A stretch of DNA of 64,000 nt, from the NCBI GenBank assembly GCA_016711875.1, contig JADJSD010000008.1, positions 1 through 64,000 of the forward strand, read 5' to 3'. Below, piece by piece: positions 31,486 through 40,460 of the stretch (position 1 is the stretch's first letter; each line of letters begins with the position of its first letter). The notes below the pieces were generated by a model that saw only the letters and a program-made list of their open reading frames with translations, ran no database searches and had not been told where the DNA came from. The stretch comes from Betaproteobacteria bacterium. Its GTDB lineage: Bacteria > Pseudomonadota > Gammaproteobacteria > Burkholderiales > Usitatibacteraceae. The position numbers and the translations under genes were made by a program.

Positions 31486-32055
31486 TCAATGGGACTGCCC
31501 CGCCGCCGGGACGGCCATCTGGGGAATCACGCGCAGGAGCGAGGTCAGGTCGTCCGCATGCTCCTCTTCCATGGCGAGGATCGACTCGAGGAGCCGGCGC
31601 GTGGTCGGATCCTTGTCGCCGAGGTAGCGGATGAAATCGCGATAGCTGTCGATCGCGATGCGCTCGGCGACCAGGTTCTCCTTGATCATCTCCGAGAGCG
31701 TGGTCCCTTCCCGGTATTCCGCGTGGCTGCGCGAGGCGAGCGTCGTGGGCGCGAGATCCGGCTCGCCGCCGAGCTGGGCGATCCGCCCGGCGAGCAGGTC
31801 GGCATGGCCCAGTTCCTCGTTCGAATGCACGAGGAACTCCTCGGCGACGGCCTGCGACAGGATTCCCCGGGCCATGAAATGGTGCCTGCGGTAACGCAGC
31901 ACGCACACGAGCTCGGTCGCGAGGGCCTCGTCGAGTCGCTGCAGGACGACCTGGCGATCGGCCGCGTAGCCGGCCGTCACAGCGCCTTCCTCGATGTGGT
32001 CGCGGGCCCGCTGGCGCATCTGGTCCACTTCAGGCGTTGCAAGGGGTTCGGTCAT
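31486..32055 (-). CDS. Ferritin-like (bacterioferritin/DPS-type) protein
   Basis: The start MTEPLATPEVDQM is preceded by GAGGAAG, giving 189 residues. It is a four-helix bundle with the di-iron ligands expected of ferritins: ATELVCVLRYRRHHF (near 45-60), EEFLVHSNEELGHADLL (near 75-90), and later IKENLVAERIAIDSY and ESILAMEEEHADDL. It would oxidise and store iron or protect against peroxide. It is not next to iron-uptake genes. Confidence 0.85.
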   Translation of the reverse strand: MTEPLATPEVDQMRQRARDHIEEGAVTAGYAADRQVVLQRLDEALATELVCVLRYRRHHFMARGILSQAVAEEFLVHSNEELGHADLLAGRIAQLGGEPDLAPTTLASRSHAEYREGTTLSEMIKENLVAERIAIDSYRDFIRYLGDKDPTTRRLLESILAMEEEHADDLTSLLRVIPQMAVPAAGQSH

Positions 32056-32243
32056 GGCTTCCTCGGCAAGGGGTGCATTGCGGATCGAATGCCAGCCAGT
32101 CTGGTCGGCGTGCGGTGCGTGCGTCGGTACGCTGGCGAACATTGACCGGGGACGGCAACGCCGGCGCAATGTTCGCAGCCGCACCGACCCGTCGCGCGGC
32201 GGCGCGCTACTTTCAAAGCCTGCACACCTCCCCGGGAACATCC

Positions 32244-33089
32244 ATGCGCCGCCTGCTGCTCTCGCTTTCGCTCTCGATGGTTCTCGCCCCGATTCCCGCG
32301 GCCCTTGCGCAGGTGAGCATCGGCATCGGCGTGCCCGGCGTGAGCATCGGCATCAACCTGAACGCCTACCCGTCGCTCGTGCGGGTGCCCGGGTACCCCG
32401 TGTACTACGATCCGCGCGGCGACTCGAACTACTTCTTCTACGACGGACAGTACTGGGTCTATCGCGAGGACAACTGGTACGCGAGCAGCTGGTACAACGG
32501 CCCCTGGGTCAGCGTCCAGCCGGCCTATGTTCCGCTCTACGTCCTGCGCGTGCCGGTGCGCTACTACCGCCAGCCGCCCACCTATTTCCGCGGCTGGCGA
32601 GCCGACGCCCCGCCGCGCTGGGGCGATCACTGGGGCCGCGACTGGGAGAGGAGCCGCGCCGGCTGGAACCAGTGGAATCGCAACAACACCCCGAGACCCG
32701 CACCGCTTCCAGTCTACCAGCGGCAATACAGCGGCGATCGCTACCCCGGCTCCTACGACCGGCAGCGCGAGATCCGCACGCGCAACTACTCGTACCAGCC
32801 TCGCGAGAGCATCACGCAGCAGCACTTCCAGCCGCGCGTGTCGCCGGGCGGGCCCGACAACGGCCCCCGCGGCCGCGATTCGCGCAACGATTCGCAGGGC
32901 AATGACCGCGGCAACCGTCCGGACCCGCGCGGAAACGATCGCGGCAATCGTCCGGATTCGCAGGGCAACGATCGCGGCAACCGTCCGGACACGCCGCGCA
33001 ACGAACGCGGGAATCGCCTGGAATCCCAGGGCAACGACCGCGGCAACCCGGCGGAGTCACAGGGCAAGGGCCGCGACAAGAAGGACTGA
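32244..33089 (+). CDS. Secreted Tyr/Trp-rich protein with Asn-Arg-Gly repeats
   Basis: The protein has 281 residues. A signal peptide (SLSLSMVLAPIPAALAQ) is followed by a region rich in Tyr and Trp (NYFFYDGQYWVYREDNWYAS, RWGDHWGRDWERSRAGW). Such YxWxxW-type proteins are exported in proteobacteria and have unknown function. The C-terminal third is hydrophilic and holds five 11-residue repeats of the pattern GNDRGNRPDxx. It ends KGRDKKD, without a membrane anchor. Its stop is about 60 bp before the antiporter gene. Confidence 0.75.
   Translation: MRRLLLSLSLSMVLAPIPAALAQVSIGIGVPGVSIGINLNAYPSLVRVPGYPVYYDPRGDSNYFFYDGQYWVYREDNWYASSWYNGPWVSVQPAYVPLYVLRVPVRYYRQPPTYFRGWRADAPPRWGDHWGRDWERSRAGWNQWNRNNTPRPAPLPVYQRQYSGDRYPGSYDRQREIRTRNYSYQPRESITQQHFQPRVSPGGPDNGPRGRDSRNDSQGNDRGNRPDPRGNDRGNRPDSQGNDRGNRPDTPRNERGNRLESQGNDRGNPAESQGKGRDKKD
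32898..33062 (+). repeat. Five 33-bp tandem repeats inside a secreted protein gene
   Basis: The units encode GNDRGNRPDPR, GNDRGNRPDSQ, GNDRGNRPDTP, RNERGNRLESQ and GNDRGNPAESQ. The first three are nearly identical in DNA and the last two have diverged. This suggests recent slippage expansion of a disordered tail. Confidence 0.85.
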
Positions 33090-33152
33090 GCGCGGCTCCG
33101 ACCATGCACCCGGGAGGTCATCGCCATCCAGACCGTCATCCTGATCCTGGCG

Positions 33153-34760
33153 ATGCTCCTCGCGGTGGTGGCGAGCGGCTTCCTCGTGCGGGTGTTGCCC
33201 TTCACGCTGCCCCTTCCCCTGCTGCAGATCGGCCTGGGCGCGTTGATCACGGGGGTGTTCCAGCAGGGCCTCACGCTCGACCCGGAGGTGTTCTTCCTCC
33301 TGTTCCTGCCGCCCCTGCTCTTCCTCGACGGCTGGCGCATCCCGAACGTCGGGCTGCTGCGCGACAAGGCGACGATCCTCGAACTGGCCCTGGGCCTCGT
33401 CGTCTTCACCGTGTTCGGGATCGGGTTCCTCATCCACGCGATGATTCCCGCGATGCCGCTCGCGGTCGCCTTCGCGCTCGCCGCCATCCTCTCGCCGACC
33501 GACCCGGTGGCCGTCTCGTCCATCGCGAAACGCACGCCCATTCCCCGCCGGCTGCTGCATATCCTGCAGGGAGAGGCACTCCTGAACGACGCCTCGGGCC
33601 TCGTGTGCTTCAGCTTCGCGGTCGGCGTCGCCATGACGGGCGTCTTCTCGCCCTGGGGCGCGCTGGGCTCGTTCCTCTGGGTGGTGAGCGCCGGCGTGGG
33701 CTGCGGCGTGGCGCTCACGCTCGCCGTGACGTCGCTGCAGATGGCGCTGTCGGGCCGATACGGCGAGGAAGCCGGCTCGCCGATCCTCGTGAGCATCCTC
33801 CTGCCCTTCGGCGCGTACCTGATCGCCGACGTCGTGGGCGCTTCGGGAATCCTCGCGGCCGTGGCCGCCGGCATCACGATGAGCTACGTGGAGCTCACGG
33901 GCCGCGCCCCCGCCACCACGCGCGTGGACCGCGCCGCCGTCTGGAATGCCATGCAGTTCGCGCTGAACGGCGTCGTCTTCGTGCTGCTGGGCGAGCAGTT
34001 GCCCGGCCTCGTCGAGGGCGCGATGACCGCCGTGCGCGAGGGCGGGCACGGCAACCCGTGGTGGCTCGCCGGCTACGCGCTCGCGATCAGCTTCGGGCTT
34101 GCGACACTGCGGTTCGCCTGGGTCTGGACGTCGCTGCGGCTCACGATGTACGCCGCGCGGCGCCGCGGCGAGGCGGCCGCGACGCCGCCCTGGCGGCTCG
34201 TGGCGGCCATGTCGCTCGCCGGGGTGCGCGGCGCGATCACGCTCGCCGGCGTGATGACGCTGCCGCTCGCCCTGCCGGGCGGCGCGCCCTTTCCCGCGCG
34301 TGACCTCGCCGTGTTCCTCGCCGCGTCCGTGATCCTGCTCTCCCTCGTGGCGGCGAGCATCGGGCTGCCGGCCTTGCTGAAGGGCCTCGCGCTGCCGAAC
34401 GACAGCGCCGCGCGACGGCAGGAGGAAGCCGCCCGAAGCGAAGCGGCCCTCGCCGCCATCGTCGCGATCGAGGCGGCGCTGCGGGCCGTGCCCCGAGATG
34501 CGCCGGACGTGGACGCGTATGCGATCGCGGCCGCCTCGCTGATCGAACGCTACCGCAAGCGCGTGGACCTTGTCGGGCCGTCCGGCGCCGCGGGCGGCCG
34601 CGGACGCCAGGGGGAACGGGCCGAGAAGGCGCTGCTGATGACCGGCCTGCACGCGGAACGCGAGACCGTGTTCGACCTCGCGCGCCAGTCGCGGCTCACC
34701 GACGAGGCTTCCCGGAAGCTGGTGCGGGAGATCGACCTGGTGGAGGCGAGGTACCGCTAG
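33153..34760 (+). CDS. CPA1-family Na+/H+ antiporter (YjcE-like)
   Basis: From the first ATG the product has 535 residues with about 12 membrane segments. LSPTDPVAVSSIAKR and GEALLNDASGLV are the ion-binding motifs of NhaP/YjcE-type sodium/proton antiporters, and a cytoplasmic helical tail follows. Alignment by eye with E. coli YjcE suggests the protein should start nine residues earlier, at 33126, where the codon is ATC rather than ATG and GGGAGG stands 7-8 bases before it. The 3' end overlaps the convergent fumarase gene by 65 bp. Confidence 0.88.
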   Translation: MLLAVVASGFLVRVLPFTLPLPLLQIGLGALITGVFQQGLTLDPEVFFLLFLPPLLFLDGWRIPNVGLLRDKATILELALGLVVFTVFGIGFLIHAMIPAMPLAVAFALAAILSPTDPVAVSSIAKRTPIPRRLLHILQGEALLNDASGLVCFSFAVGVAMTGVFSPWGALGSFLWVVSAGVGCGVALTLAVTSLQMALSGRYGEEAGSPILVSILLPFGAYLIADVVGASGILAAVAAGITMSYVELTGRAPATTRVDRAAVWNAMQFALNGVVFVLLGEQLPGLVEGAMTAVREGGHGNPWWLAGYALAISFGLATLRFAWVWTSLRLTMYAARRRGEAAATPPWRLVAAMSLAGVRGAITLAGVMTLPLALPGGAPFPARDLAVFLAASVILLSLVAASIGLPALLKGLALPNDSAARRQEEAARSEAALAAIVAIEAALRAVPRDAPDVDAYAIAAASLIERYRKRVDLVGPSGAAGGRGRQGERAEKALLMTGLHAERETVFDLARQSRLTDEASRKLVREIDLVEARYR

Positions 34761-36171
34761 GGCCGGCCCCTCGGCGCAAGGCGCGGGGCCCCACCATGTC
34801 GGCGGGCCGCACCCAGCGGTCGAAATCCTCGGCACTGACGGCACCCAGGGCGAGTGCCGCCTCGCGAAGCGTGGTGCCCTCCGCTTGCGCCCGCAGGGCG
34901 ATCTTCGCGGCGAGGTCGTAGCCGATCCGCGGCACGAGTGCCGTCACCAGCATGAGCGAGCGCGAGAGCAGGTCCGCGATTCGCGCGGGGGCGGCCTCGA
35001 TGCCGCGCACGCAATGGCGCTCGAAACTGTCCATCCCGTCCGACAGCAGGCGAACGCTCTGCAGGAAGGCGTTCGCGATGAGCGGCTTGCAGGCGTTCAG
35101 CTCGAAGGCGCCCGACGCGCAGCCGATGCCGATCGCCACGTCGTTGCCCATCACCTGCGCGCACAGCATCGCGAGCGCCTCGCACTGGGTCGGATTGGCC
35201 TTGCCCGGCATGATCGAGCTTCCCGGCTCGTTCGCGGGGATGCGCAGCTCCCCCAGCCCCGAGCGCGGTCCCGACGCGAGCCAGCGCACGTCGTTGGCGA
35301 TCTTCACGAGGGCCGTGGCGAGCGTCCTGAGCGCGCCGTGCGCGGCGGCGAAGCCGTCATGGGCCGCCTGGGCGGCGAAGCGGTTGGGCGCCTCGACGAA
35401 GGGCTGGCCGGTGGTGCGCGCGAGGTCGGCCACGACCCGGGCGCCGAACGCCGGATGCGTGTTGAGCCCCGTGCCGACCGCCGTGCCGCCGACCGCCAGG
35501 GGGTACAGCGATCGCAGCGAAGCCTCGATGCAGGCTCCGGCGTGCTCCAGTTGCGCGGCGTAGCCGGAGAACTCCTGCCCCAGCGTGATCGGCGTGGCGT
35601 CCTGCAGGTGGGTCCGCCCGATCTTCACGATGCCTTCGAACTCGACGGCCTTCGCCGCGAGCGCTTCGCGCAGGCGTTCCAGCGCCGGCAGCAGCGCCCC
35701 GGTGATCCCGAGCAACGCGGCGACGTGCATGGCGGTGGGCACGATGTCGTTCGACGACTGGCCGAGATTCACGTGGTCGTTCGGGTGCACGAGGCGGCCG
35801 GCGCCACGACCGCCGCCCAATCGTTCCGAGGCGCGATTGGCGAGGACCTCGTTCATGTTCATGTGGCTGTGGGTCCCGGAGCCCGCCTGCCAGACGGAAA
35901 GCGGGAACTCGGCGGCATGCCGCCCGGCCTGCACTTCCTCGGCCGCCGCGACGATGGCGAGTGCCATGCCTTCCGGCAGCAACCCGAGGTCGCGGTTCGC
36001 GCGGGCGCACGCGGCCTTCACCGCGGCGAGCGCCCGCACGAGTTCCTCGGGCATCGTCTCGCGCGAGATCCGGAAATGCTCGAGCGAACGCTGCGTCTGC
36101 GCACCCCAGAGCCGGTCCGATGCCACCTCGATGGCGCCAAGCGAATCGATTTCCGTCCTCGTCGAACCCAT
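34696..36171 (-). CDS. fumC: Class II fumarate hydratase
   Basis: The product has 491 residues, slightly longer than usual because the C-terminus runs into the antiporter's 3' end. The start MGSTRTEIDSLG follows GGGAG. Family motifs are all present: QAGSGTHSHMNMNEVLANRA, GRTHLQDATP, NTHPAFG and the signature GSSIMPGKANPTQCEAL near residue 315. It hydrates fumarate to malate in the TCA cycle; aspartase is a related alternative but the motifs fit FumC better. Its start overlaps the stop of the YihY-like gene upstream, so they are probably co-transcribed. Confidence 0.93.
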   Translation of the reverse strand: MGSTRTEIDSLGAIEVASDRLWGAQTQRSLEHFRISRETMPEELVRALAAVKAACARANRDLGLLPEGMALAIVAAAEEVQAGRHAAEFPLSVWQAGSGTHSHMNMNEVLANRASERLGGGRGAGRLVHPNDHVNLGQSSNDIVPTAMHVAALLGITGALLPALERLREALAAKAVEFEGIVKIGRTHLQDATPITLGQEFSGYAAQLEHAGACIEASLRSLYPLAVGGTAVGTGLNTHPAFGARVVADLARTTGQPFVEAPNRFAAQAAHDGFAAAHGALRTLATALVKIANDVRWLASGPRSGLGELRIPANEPGSSIMPGKANPTQCEALAMLCAQVMGNDVAIGIGCASGAFELNACKPLIANAFLQSVRLLSDGMDSFERHCVRGIEAAPARIADLLSRSLMLVTALVPRIGYDLAAKIALRAQAEGTTLREAALALGAVSAEDFDRWVRPADMVGPRALRRGAGPSGTSPPPGRSPAPASGKPRR

Positions 36172-37049
36172 CATTCGTCTCCCGCCGGCGCCCGAAGGCT
36201 GCCGAACCGCAGGGCGTACTGCCGCGTGAACTCCGCGCCCAGGAAGAAGACCTGCGCGCAGTAGAAGACCCAGAGCAGCAGCGCGATGAGCGAGCCTGCC
36301 GCGCCGAAGCCCGAAGCGACGCTGCTGTGGGAGAGGTAGAAGCCGATCGCGTACTTGCCCAGGGCGAAGAGTCCGGTCGTGAAGCAGGCGCCGATCCAGG
36401 CATCGCCCCAAGAGAGCGGGCAGGCCGGCAGCGACTTGAAGATCACCGCGAAGAGGCACGCGATGGCGCCGAAGGCGACGGACGACGAGAGGGTTCCCAG
36501 CAGCGCGATCGGCATCCCCCGGAAACCGCCGGCGTAGCGCTCGACCAGGTCGATCGCCGCACTCAGCAGAAGCGAGGCGAGCAGCAGGCTCGCGAGCACC
36601 AGCACGAGGCCGAAGGAATGCAGCTGCGTGCGCAGGAATTCGACGACGGCCCTTCCAGTCGGCGGGGGAACGCCCCAGAGTTCGTCGAGGCTGCCCTTGA
36701 GTTCGACGAAGACGCTCGCCGCCGCGACGAGCAGCAGCACGGTGGCCACCAGCGTGGCCACGAGGCTGGTCGCCGGGTCCATCGCATCGGCCACGAGGGC
36801 CCGGACCGCCTGGGCCCCGTTTCGTCCCACCAGGGCCTCGACCTGGGCAATGATCTCGCCCCGCGCCGCGTCGGCGCCGAGGAAGAATCCCGCGCCGGCG
36901 ATGGCGAGGAAGAGGATCGGCGTCATCGCGAACAGCGTGTAGAACGCGAGGGCGGCGCCCTTGCTGCCGGGCCGATGATCGATCCACGCATTCAGGGAAG
37001 CCCCCGCGACCTCGCGCAGGCCGCGCAGCCACCGGGTACTGGCATCCAT
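36171..37049 (-). CDS. YihY/BrkB-family membrane protein
   Basis: With the start MDASTRWLRGLREV the protein has 292 residues and about six membrane segments. LAFYTLFAMTPILFLAIA, VELKGSLDELWGV and LLWVFYCAQVFFLGAEFTRQY are typical of the family. It is an inner-membrane protein of unsettled function; the old name RNase BN is wrong for this family. Its stop overlaps the start of fumC. Confidence 0.9.
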   Translation of the reverse strand: MDASTRWLRGLREVAGASLNAWIDHRPGSKGAALAFYTLFAMTPILFLAIAGAGFFLGADAARGEIIAQVEALVGRNGAQAVRALVADAMDPATSLVATLVATVLLLVAAASVFVELKGSLDELWGVPPPTGRAVVEFLRTQLHSFGLVLVLASLLLASLLLSAAIDLVERYAGGFRGMPIALLGTLSSSVAFGAIACLFAVIFKSLPACPLSWGDAWIGACFTTGLFALGKYAIGFYLSHSSVASGFGAAGSLIALLLWVFYCAQVFFLGAEFTRQYALRFGSLRAPAGDE

Positions 37050-37184
37050 GGGGCGATACTGGCGCCGATCGGCGCACGCCGTCCGTACGCTGCCGCACAG
37101 CTCGCGCGGGTTCCCGGGGTAACGGGCCGCCGCCTTTGTGCGGTTGCGAACCGACAGGCACGCCGGGATCCGCCATTTTGGGGC

Positions 37185-37592
37185 ATGACCGCGACCCAGC
37201 ACGTCGTGACGGTGAAGCCCGTCCAGATCATCCTCGCCCGGCAACTGGCCGGCAGCATGGCGATGCCCATCCTCATCGTCGATCCCGAGGGCACGCTCAT
37301 CTTCTTCAACGAATCCGCCGAGCTGATCCTCGACCAGCGCTTCGAGGAAACGGGGGAGATGCGGGCGGACGAGTGGAGCGTGCTCTTCGCCATCGCCGAC
37401 GAGGAACGCCACCCCATCGCCATGCAGGACCGGCCCACCATGCTCGCGATCAGCGAGCGCAAGCCCGTCTCCCGCACGGTGTGGATGCAGTGCCGGGAAC
37501 GCGAATGGCTGCACGTCATCATCACGGCCATTCCGCTCATCGGGGAGCAGCGGGATTTCCTGGGCGTGGTGATGATCTTCTGGGAGGTCTGA
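37185..37592 (+). CDS. Stand-alone PAS-domain protein
   Basis: The protein has 135 residues and consists almost entirely of one PAS domain (AMPILIVDPEGTLIFFNES, ending FLGVVMIFWEV). There is no output domain. The metallo-hydrolase gene starts one base after its stop, so the pair is almost surely an operon and perhaps a sensor-effector couple. The ligand is unknown. Confidence 0.8.
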   Translation: MTATQHVVTVKPVQIILARQLAGSMAMPILIVDPEGTLIFFNESAELILDQRFEETGEMRADEWSVLFAIADEERHPIAMQDRPTMLAISERKPVSRTVWMQCREREWLHVIITAIPLIGEQRDFLGVVMIFWEV

Positions 37593-37593
37593 G

Positions 37594-38436
37594 GTGCAGG
37601 TCACCATGTGGGGGACGCGGGGCTCGATCGCCTCTCCCGGTCCCGAGACGGCCCGCTACGGAGGAAACACCTCCTGCGTGAGCGTCCTCGGCGATGAAGG
37701 CACGCTGCTCGTGCTCGACGCGGGCACGGGGATCCGCCGGCTCGGGGCGAGCCTTCCCGTCTCGCTGCGACGGGTGGATATCCTGCTCACTCACCTGCAC
37801 ATGGACCACATCCAGGGGCTGGGCTTCTTCGCGCCGCTCTATCGCGAGGATCTCGACGTGCACCTCTGGGGGCCGGGGAGCGCCACGCTGCGATTGCAGG
37901 CGCGCCTGCGGCGCTACCTGTCCCCGCCCCTTTTCCCGGTGAACCTCTCCGAACTGCCCTGCCGCCTGACTTTCCACGAAGTCCCCGCCGGCGAGAGCGA
38001 CATCGGCGAGTTCCGCGTCCGTTCGGCCCTGGTGTGCCACCCCGGCCCCACCGTGGGCTACCGGATCACCCGGCCGGACGGCGCCGCCCTCGCCTACCTG
38101 CCCGACCACGAGCCCGCCCTCGCCGCCTTGCGCTTTCCGTCGCTGCCCCGGGCGTGGACCTCTGGCGCGGACCTGGCCGCGGAAGTCGACCTTCTCATCC
38201 ATGATGGGCAGTACAGCACCGCGGAGTACGCGTGCCACTGCGGCTGGGGCCATAGCTCGCTGGAACAGGCTTTCGCCTTCGGCGCACTCGCGGGCGCGAA
38301 GCACTTCGTACCGTTCCACCACGACCCGGCCCACACGGACGCCGACATCGACCGGATGATGGCCGAGGCGATCGAGGCGGGCCGGCCGGAATTCCCGGTG
38401 ACGCCCGGGACCGAGGGGACGACGATCGCCCTGTGA
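37594..38436 (+). CDS. MBL-fold metallo-hydrolase
   Basis: The start is GTG with GGAGG just upstream, giving 280 residues. THLHMDHIQG (near 66-75) is the zinc motif of the metallo-beta-lactamase fold. Further ligands are likely in VCHPGPTVGYR, DLLIHDGQY and FVPFHHDPAH. The N-terminal WGTRGSIASPGPETARYGGN matches phosphoribosyl cyclic phosphate/phosphodiesterase-like members often coupled to PAS or cyclic-nucleotide domains. Its substrate is unknown. It follows the PAS protein gene without a gap. Confidence 0.85.
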   Translation: MQVTMWGTRGSIASPGPETARYGGNTSCVSVLGDEGTLLVLDAGTGIRRLGASLPVSLRRVDILLTHLHMDHIQGLGFFAPLYREDLDVHLWGPGSATLRLQARLRRYLSPPLFPVNLSELPCRLTFHEVPAGESDIGEFRVRSALVCHPGPTVGYRITRPDGAALAYLPDHEPALAALRFPSLPRAWTSGADLAAEVDLLIHDGQYSTAEYACHCGWGHSSLEQAFAFGALAGAKHFVPFHHDPAHTDADIDRMMAEAIEAGRPEFPVTPGTEGTTIAL

Positions 38437-38557
38437 GGCCCGGGCCCGCGTTGGGGCGCCGTCGCCTCGCGTGAAGAACGACGGTCCCATTGCGGTGTGC
38501 GGCGGTCCCGGGCCATGATCGATCCACACCCTTCCCGGGCGATCGCCTCCCCCGTCC

Positions 38558-40387
38558 GTGCGCCGCCACTTCGTCATCGCCCTCGTCGCCCCGCTGATGG
38601 CGGGAGGCTGCACCCTGGCCAAGCTCGAAAGCCAGACCCGCGAGTACGACGCGTCCACCGTCTTGGTCGGTCGCGTCGAGACGGGCGCCCACGCCGATGG
38701 GCCCATCGTCGTCGGTGCCTACACCCGGGGCGGGCCCCAGCTGCGCCTGGCGCACCAGACCCGGCTGCACGAGCACGGAGGCTACGAGTTGATCGTGCCG
38801 CGCGGCGAACATGTGTTGTTCGCCTTCGCCGATCGAAACGGCAACGGCCTGTTCGACGAGGGCGAGCCTGCCGCCCGCCATGCCGGTGGACGCCCGGTGG
38901 CGGCCGCGGGCAGCGGCATGATCGGGGGGCTGGACATGGTGCTGGGCGACGGCACGACCGAGGTGCCGCGCCTCGAGCCGGCACCTCGCCACAGCACGCA
39001 GGCCGGCGCACCGATCGACCTCGACGCCGACCGCTTCTCGGCAGCCCGCGGACGCGACGGCTACTGGGAACCGCTGGATTTCTTCCGCAGCCAGGGCGGC
39101 AACATCCACTTCGTCGAGCCCTACGACCCTTCGCGCACGCCGGTGCTGTTCGTGCACGGCGCCGCCGGCTCGCCGCAGGACTGGCGCCACCAGATCGCGC
39201 ACCTCGATCGCAGCCGCTACCAGGCCTGGCTGTACTTCTACCCGTCGGGGGCCCCCGTCGAATCGATGTCCCACCTGCTCTACTGGAAGCTGCTGAACCT
39301 GCAGTTGCGCTACCGTTTCGAGCGGCTTCAGATCGTGGCCCACAGCATGGGCGGCCTCGTGGCGCGCCGGCTCCTGCTGGACAACGGGGAGCAGCTGCCG
39401 CAGGTACGCCGGTTCGTGACGCTCTCCACCCCCTGGGCCGGGGAAGTCACGGCCGAAAGCGGCGTGAGGCTCTCGCCGGCGGTGGTGCCGTCGTGGCACG
39501 ACATGCGCCCCGACGGCCCTTTCATGCGCTCGCTCTTCGACCGCCGGCTGCCGGCGCACGTCGACTACAGCCTGCTGTTCGGCCATCGCGGCGCCCCGGG
39601 CCTCTGGCGACCCAACAACGACGGCACCGTCACGCTCGCGAGCCAGTTGCGGCGCGCGGCCCAGGAAGAGGCGCGGACGATCTTCGGCTATGACGAGGAC
39701 CACGTGAGCATCCTCGTCTCGCCCCAGGTGACGGCCCAGTTGCAGGGGCTGCTCGCGCGCGACGAGGCGACCGGTGCGGGCGGACGGCTCGACGTGCGAC
39801 TCGACTACGGCACCGAGCCACGGGTGGGAATACCCTTGCTCGTGCTTCGACCTCTCGATCCCCCCGGCAAGTCGATCGCCGTGGCGATTTCGGCCGCCGA
39901 AGGAGGCGCGAGCGTGAGCGCACTGGCGCCGGGACCCTATGAAGCCGGCGTGCTGGCCGACGGCTTCTTGGCGCAGCCGCCTCGGCAATCGGTGAGCATC
40001 GGCACCGGGGGACCGTCCGCATTGTCCTTCCGGCTGCGCCCGCAGGGGAGCCTCAACGGCTACGTGGGCGAGGATCGCGCCCGACCGGCCGGCGCCCTGC
40101 TCGCCGCCCACGCCGCGCCCCGCATCCTCGGCATCCGCCTGCACGGTCCCGGCGTCGATCGCACGCTCTCGCCCCGCCGGGACATGACCCTGGACGATGC
40201 CTACCGGGAACTGCTCGACGGACGCGACCTGGCGTGGGCCTCGGCCTTCACGTTCCAGGGGTTGCCCGAAGGCGAATACGAGCTGGCGATCGAAGCCGCC
40301 GGGCGCCCCGTTCATCGCTCTCGTCACCTCGTCGTGCCGGGGCGCAGCGGCCAGGTGGTGCCGATCGTCCTGGCCCCCGAGCGCTGA
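38558..40387 (+). CDS. Alpha/beta hydrolase lipoprotein (esterase/lipase-like)
   Basis: The start is GTG and the product has 609 residues. A signal peptide ends in LMAGGC, a probable though slightly atypical lipobox. A beta-sandwich region with a Ca-binding-like loop (DRNGNGLFDEGE, near 90) precedes an alpha/beta hydrolase domain. That domain has an oxyanion loop HGAAGSPQDW and the nucleophile Ser in AHSMGGLVARR (near 261); D/H partners are plausible in NNDGTVTL and DEDHVSI. A C-terminal beta-rich region follows. It is probably an outer-membrane or periplasmic lipase/esterase; the substrate is unknown. Confidence 0.8.
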   Translation: MRRHFVIALVAPLMAGGCTLAKLESQTREYDASTVLVGRVETGAHADGPIVVGAYTRGGPQLRLAHQTRLHEHGGYELIVPRGEHVLFAFADRNGNGLFDEGEPAARHAGGRPVAAAGSGMIGGLDMVLGDGTTEVPRLEPAPRHSTQAGAPIDLDADRFSAARGRDGYWEPLDFFRSQGGNIHFVEPYDPSRTPVLFVHGAAGSPQDWRHQIAHLDRSRYQAWLYFYPSGAPVESMSHLLYWKLLNLQLRYRFERLQIVAHSMGGLVARRLLLDNGEQLPQVRRFVTLSTPWAGEVTAESGVRLSPAVVPSWHDMRPDGPFMRSLFDRRLPAHVDYSLLFGHRGAPGLWRPNNDGTVTLASQLRRAAQEEARTIFGYDEDHVSILVSPQVTAQLQGLLARDEATGAGGRLDVRLDYGTEPRVGIPLLVLRPLDPPGKSIAVAISAAEGGASVSALAPGPYEAGVLADGFLAQPPRQSVSIGTGGPSALSFRLRPQGSLNGYVGEDRARPAGALLAAHAAPRILGIRLHGPGVDRTLSPRRDMTLDDAYRELLDGRDLAWASAFTFQGLPEGEYELAIEAAGRPVHRSRHLVVPGRSGQVVPIVLAPER

Positions 40388-40460
40388 GTTTCGCGCCAGG
40401 TTGCGGCCGTCGCTTCCGGCACGTCGAGGACCCGGATGGCGACGTGCGTCCCGCAAGCGC

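Noticed and set aside
32898..33062. CRISPR-like array
   Set aside because: The repeats are contiguous 33-bp coding units without spacers and lie within a reading frame of a secreted protein.
36171..37607. Longer form of the YihY-like protein starting near 37607
   Set aside because: The extra N-terminal part is the antisense of the PAS gene; the family-like sequence begins at 37049.
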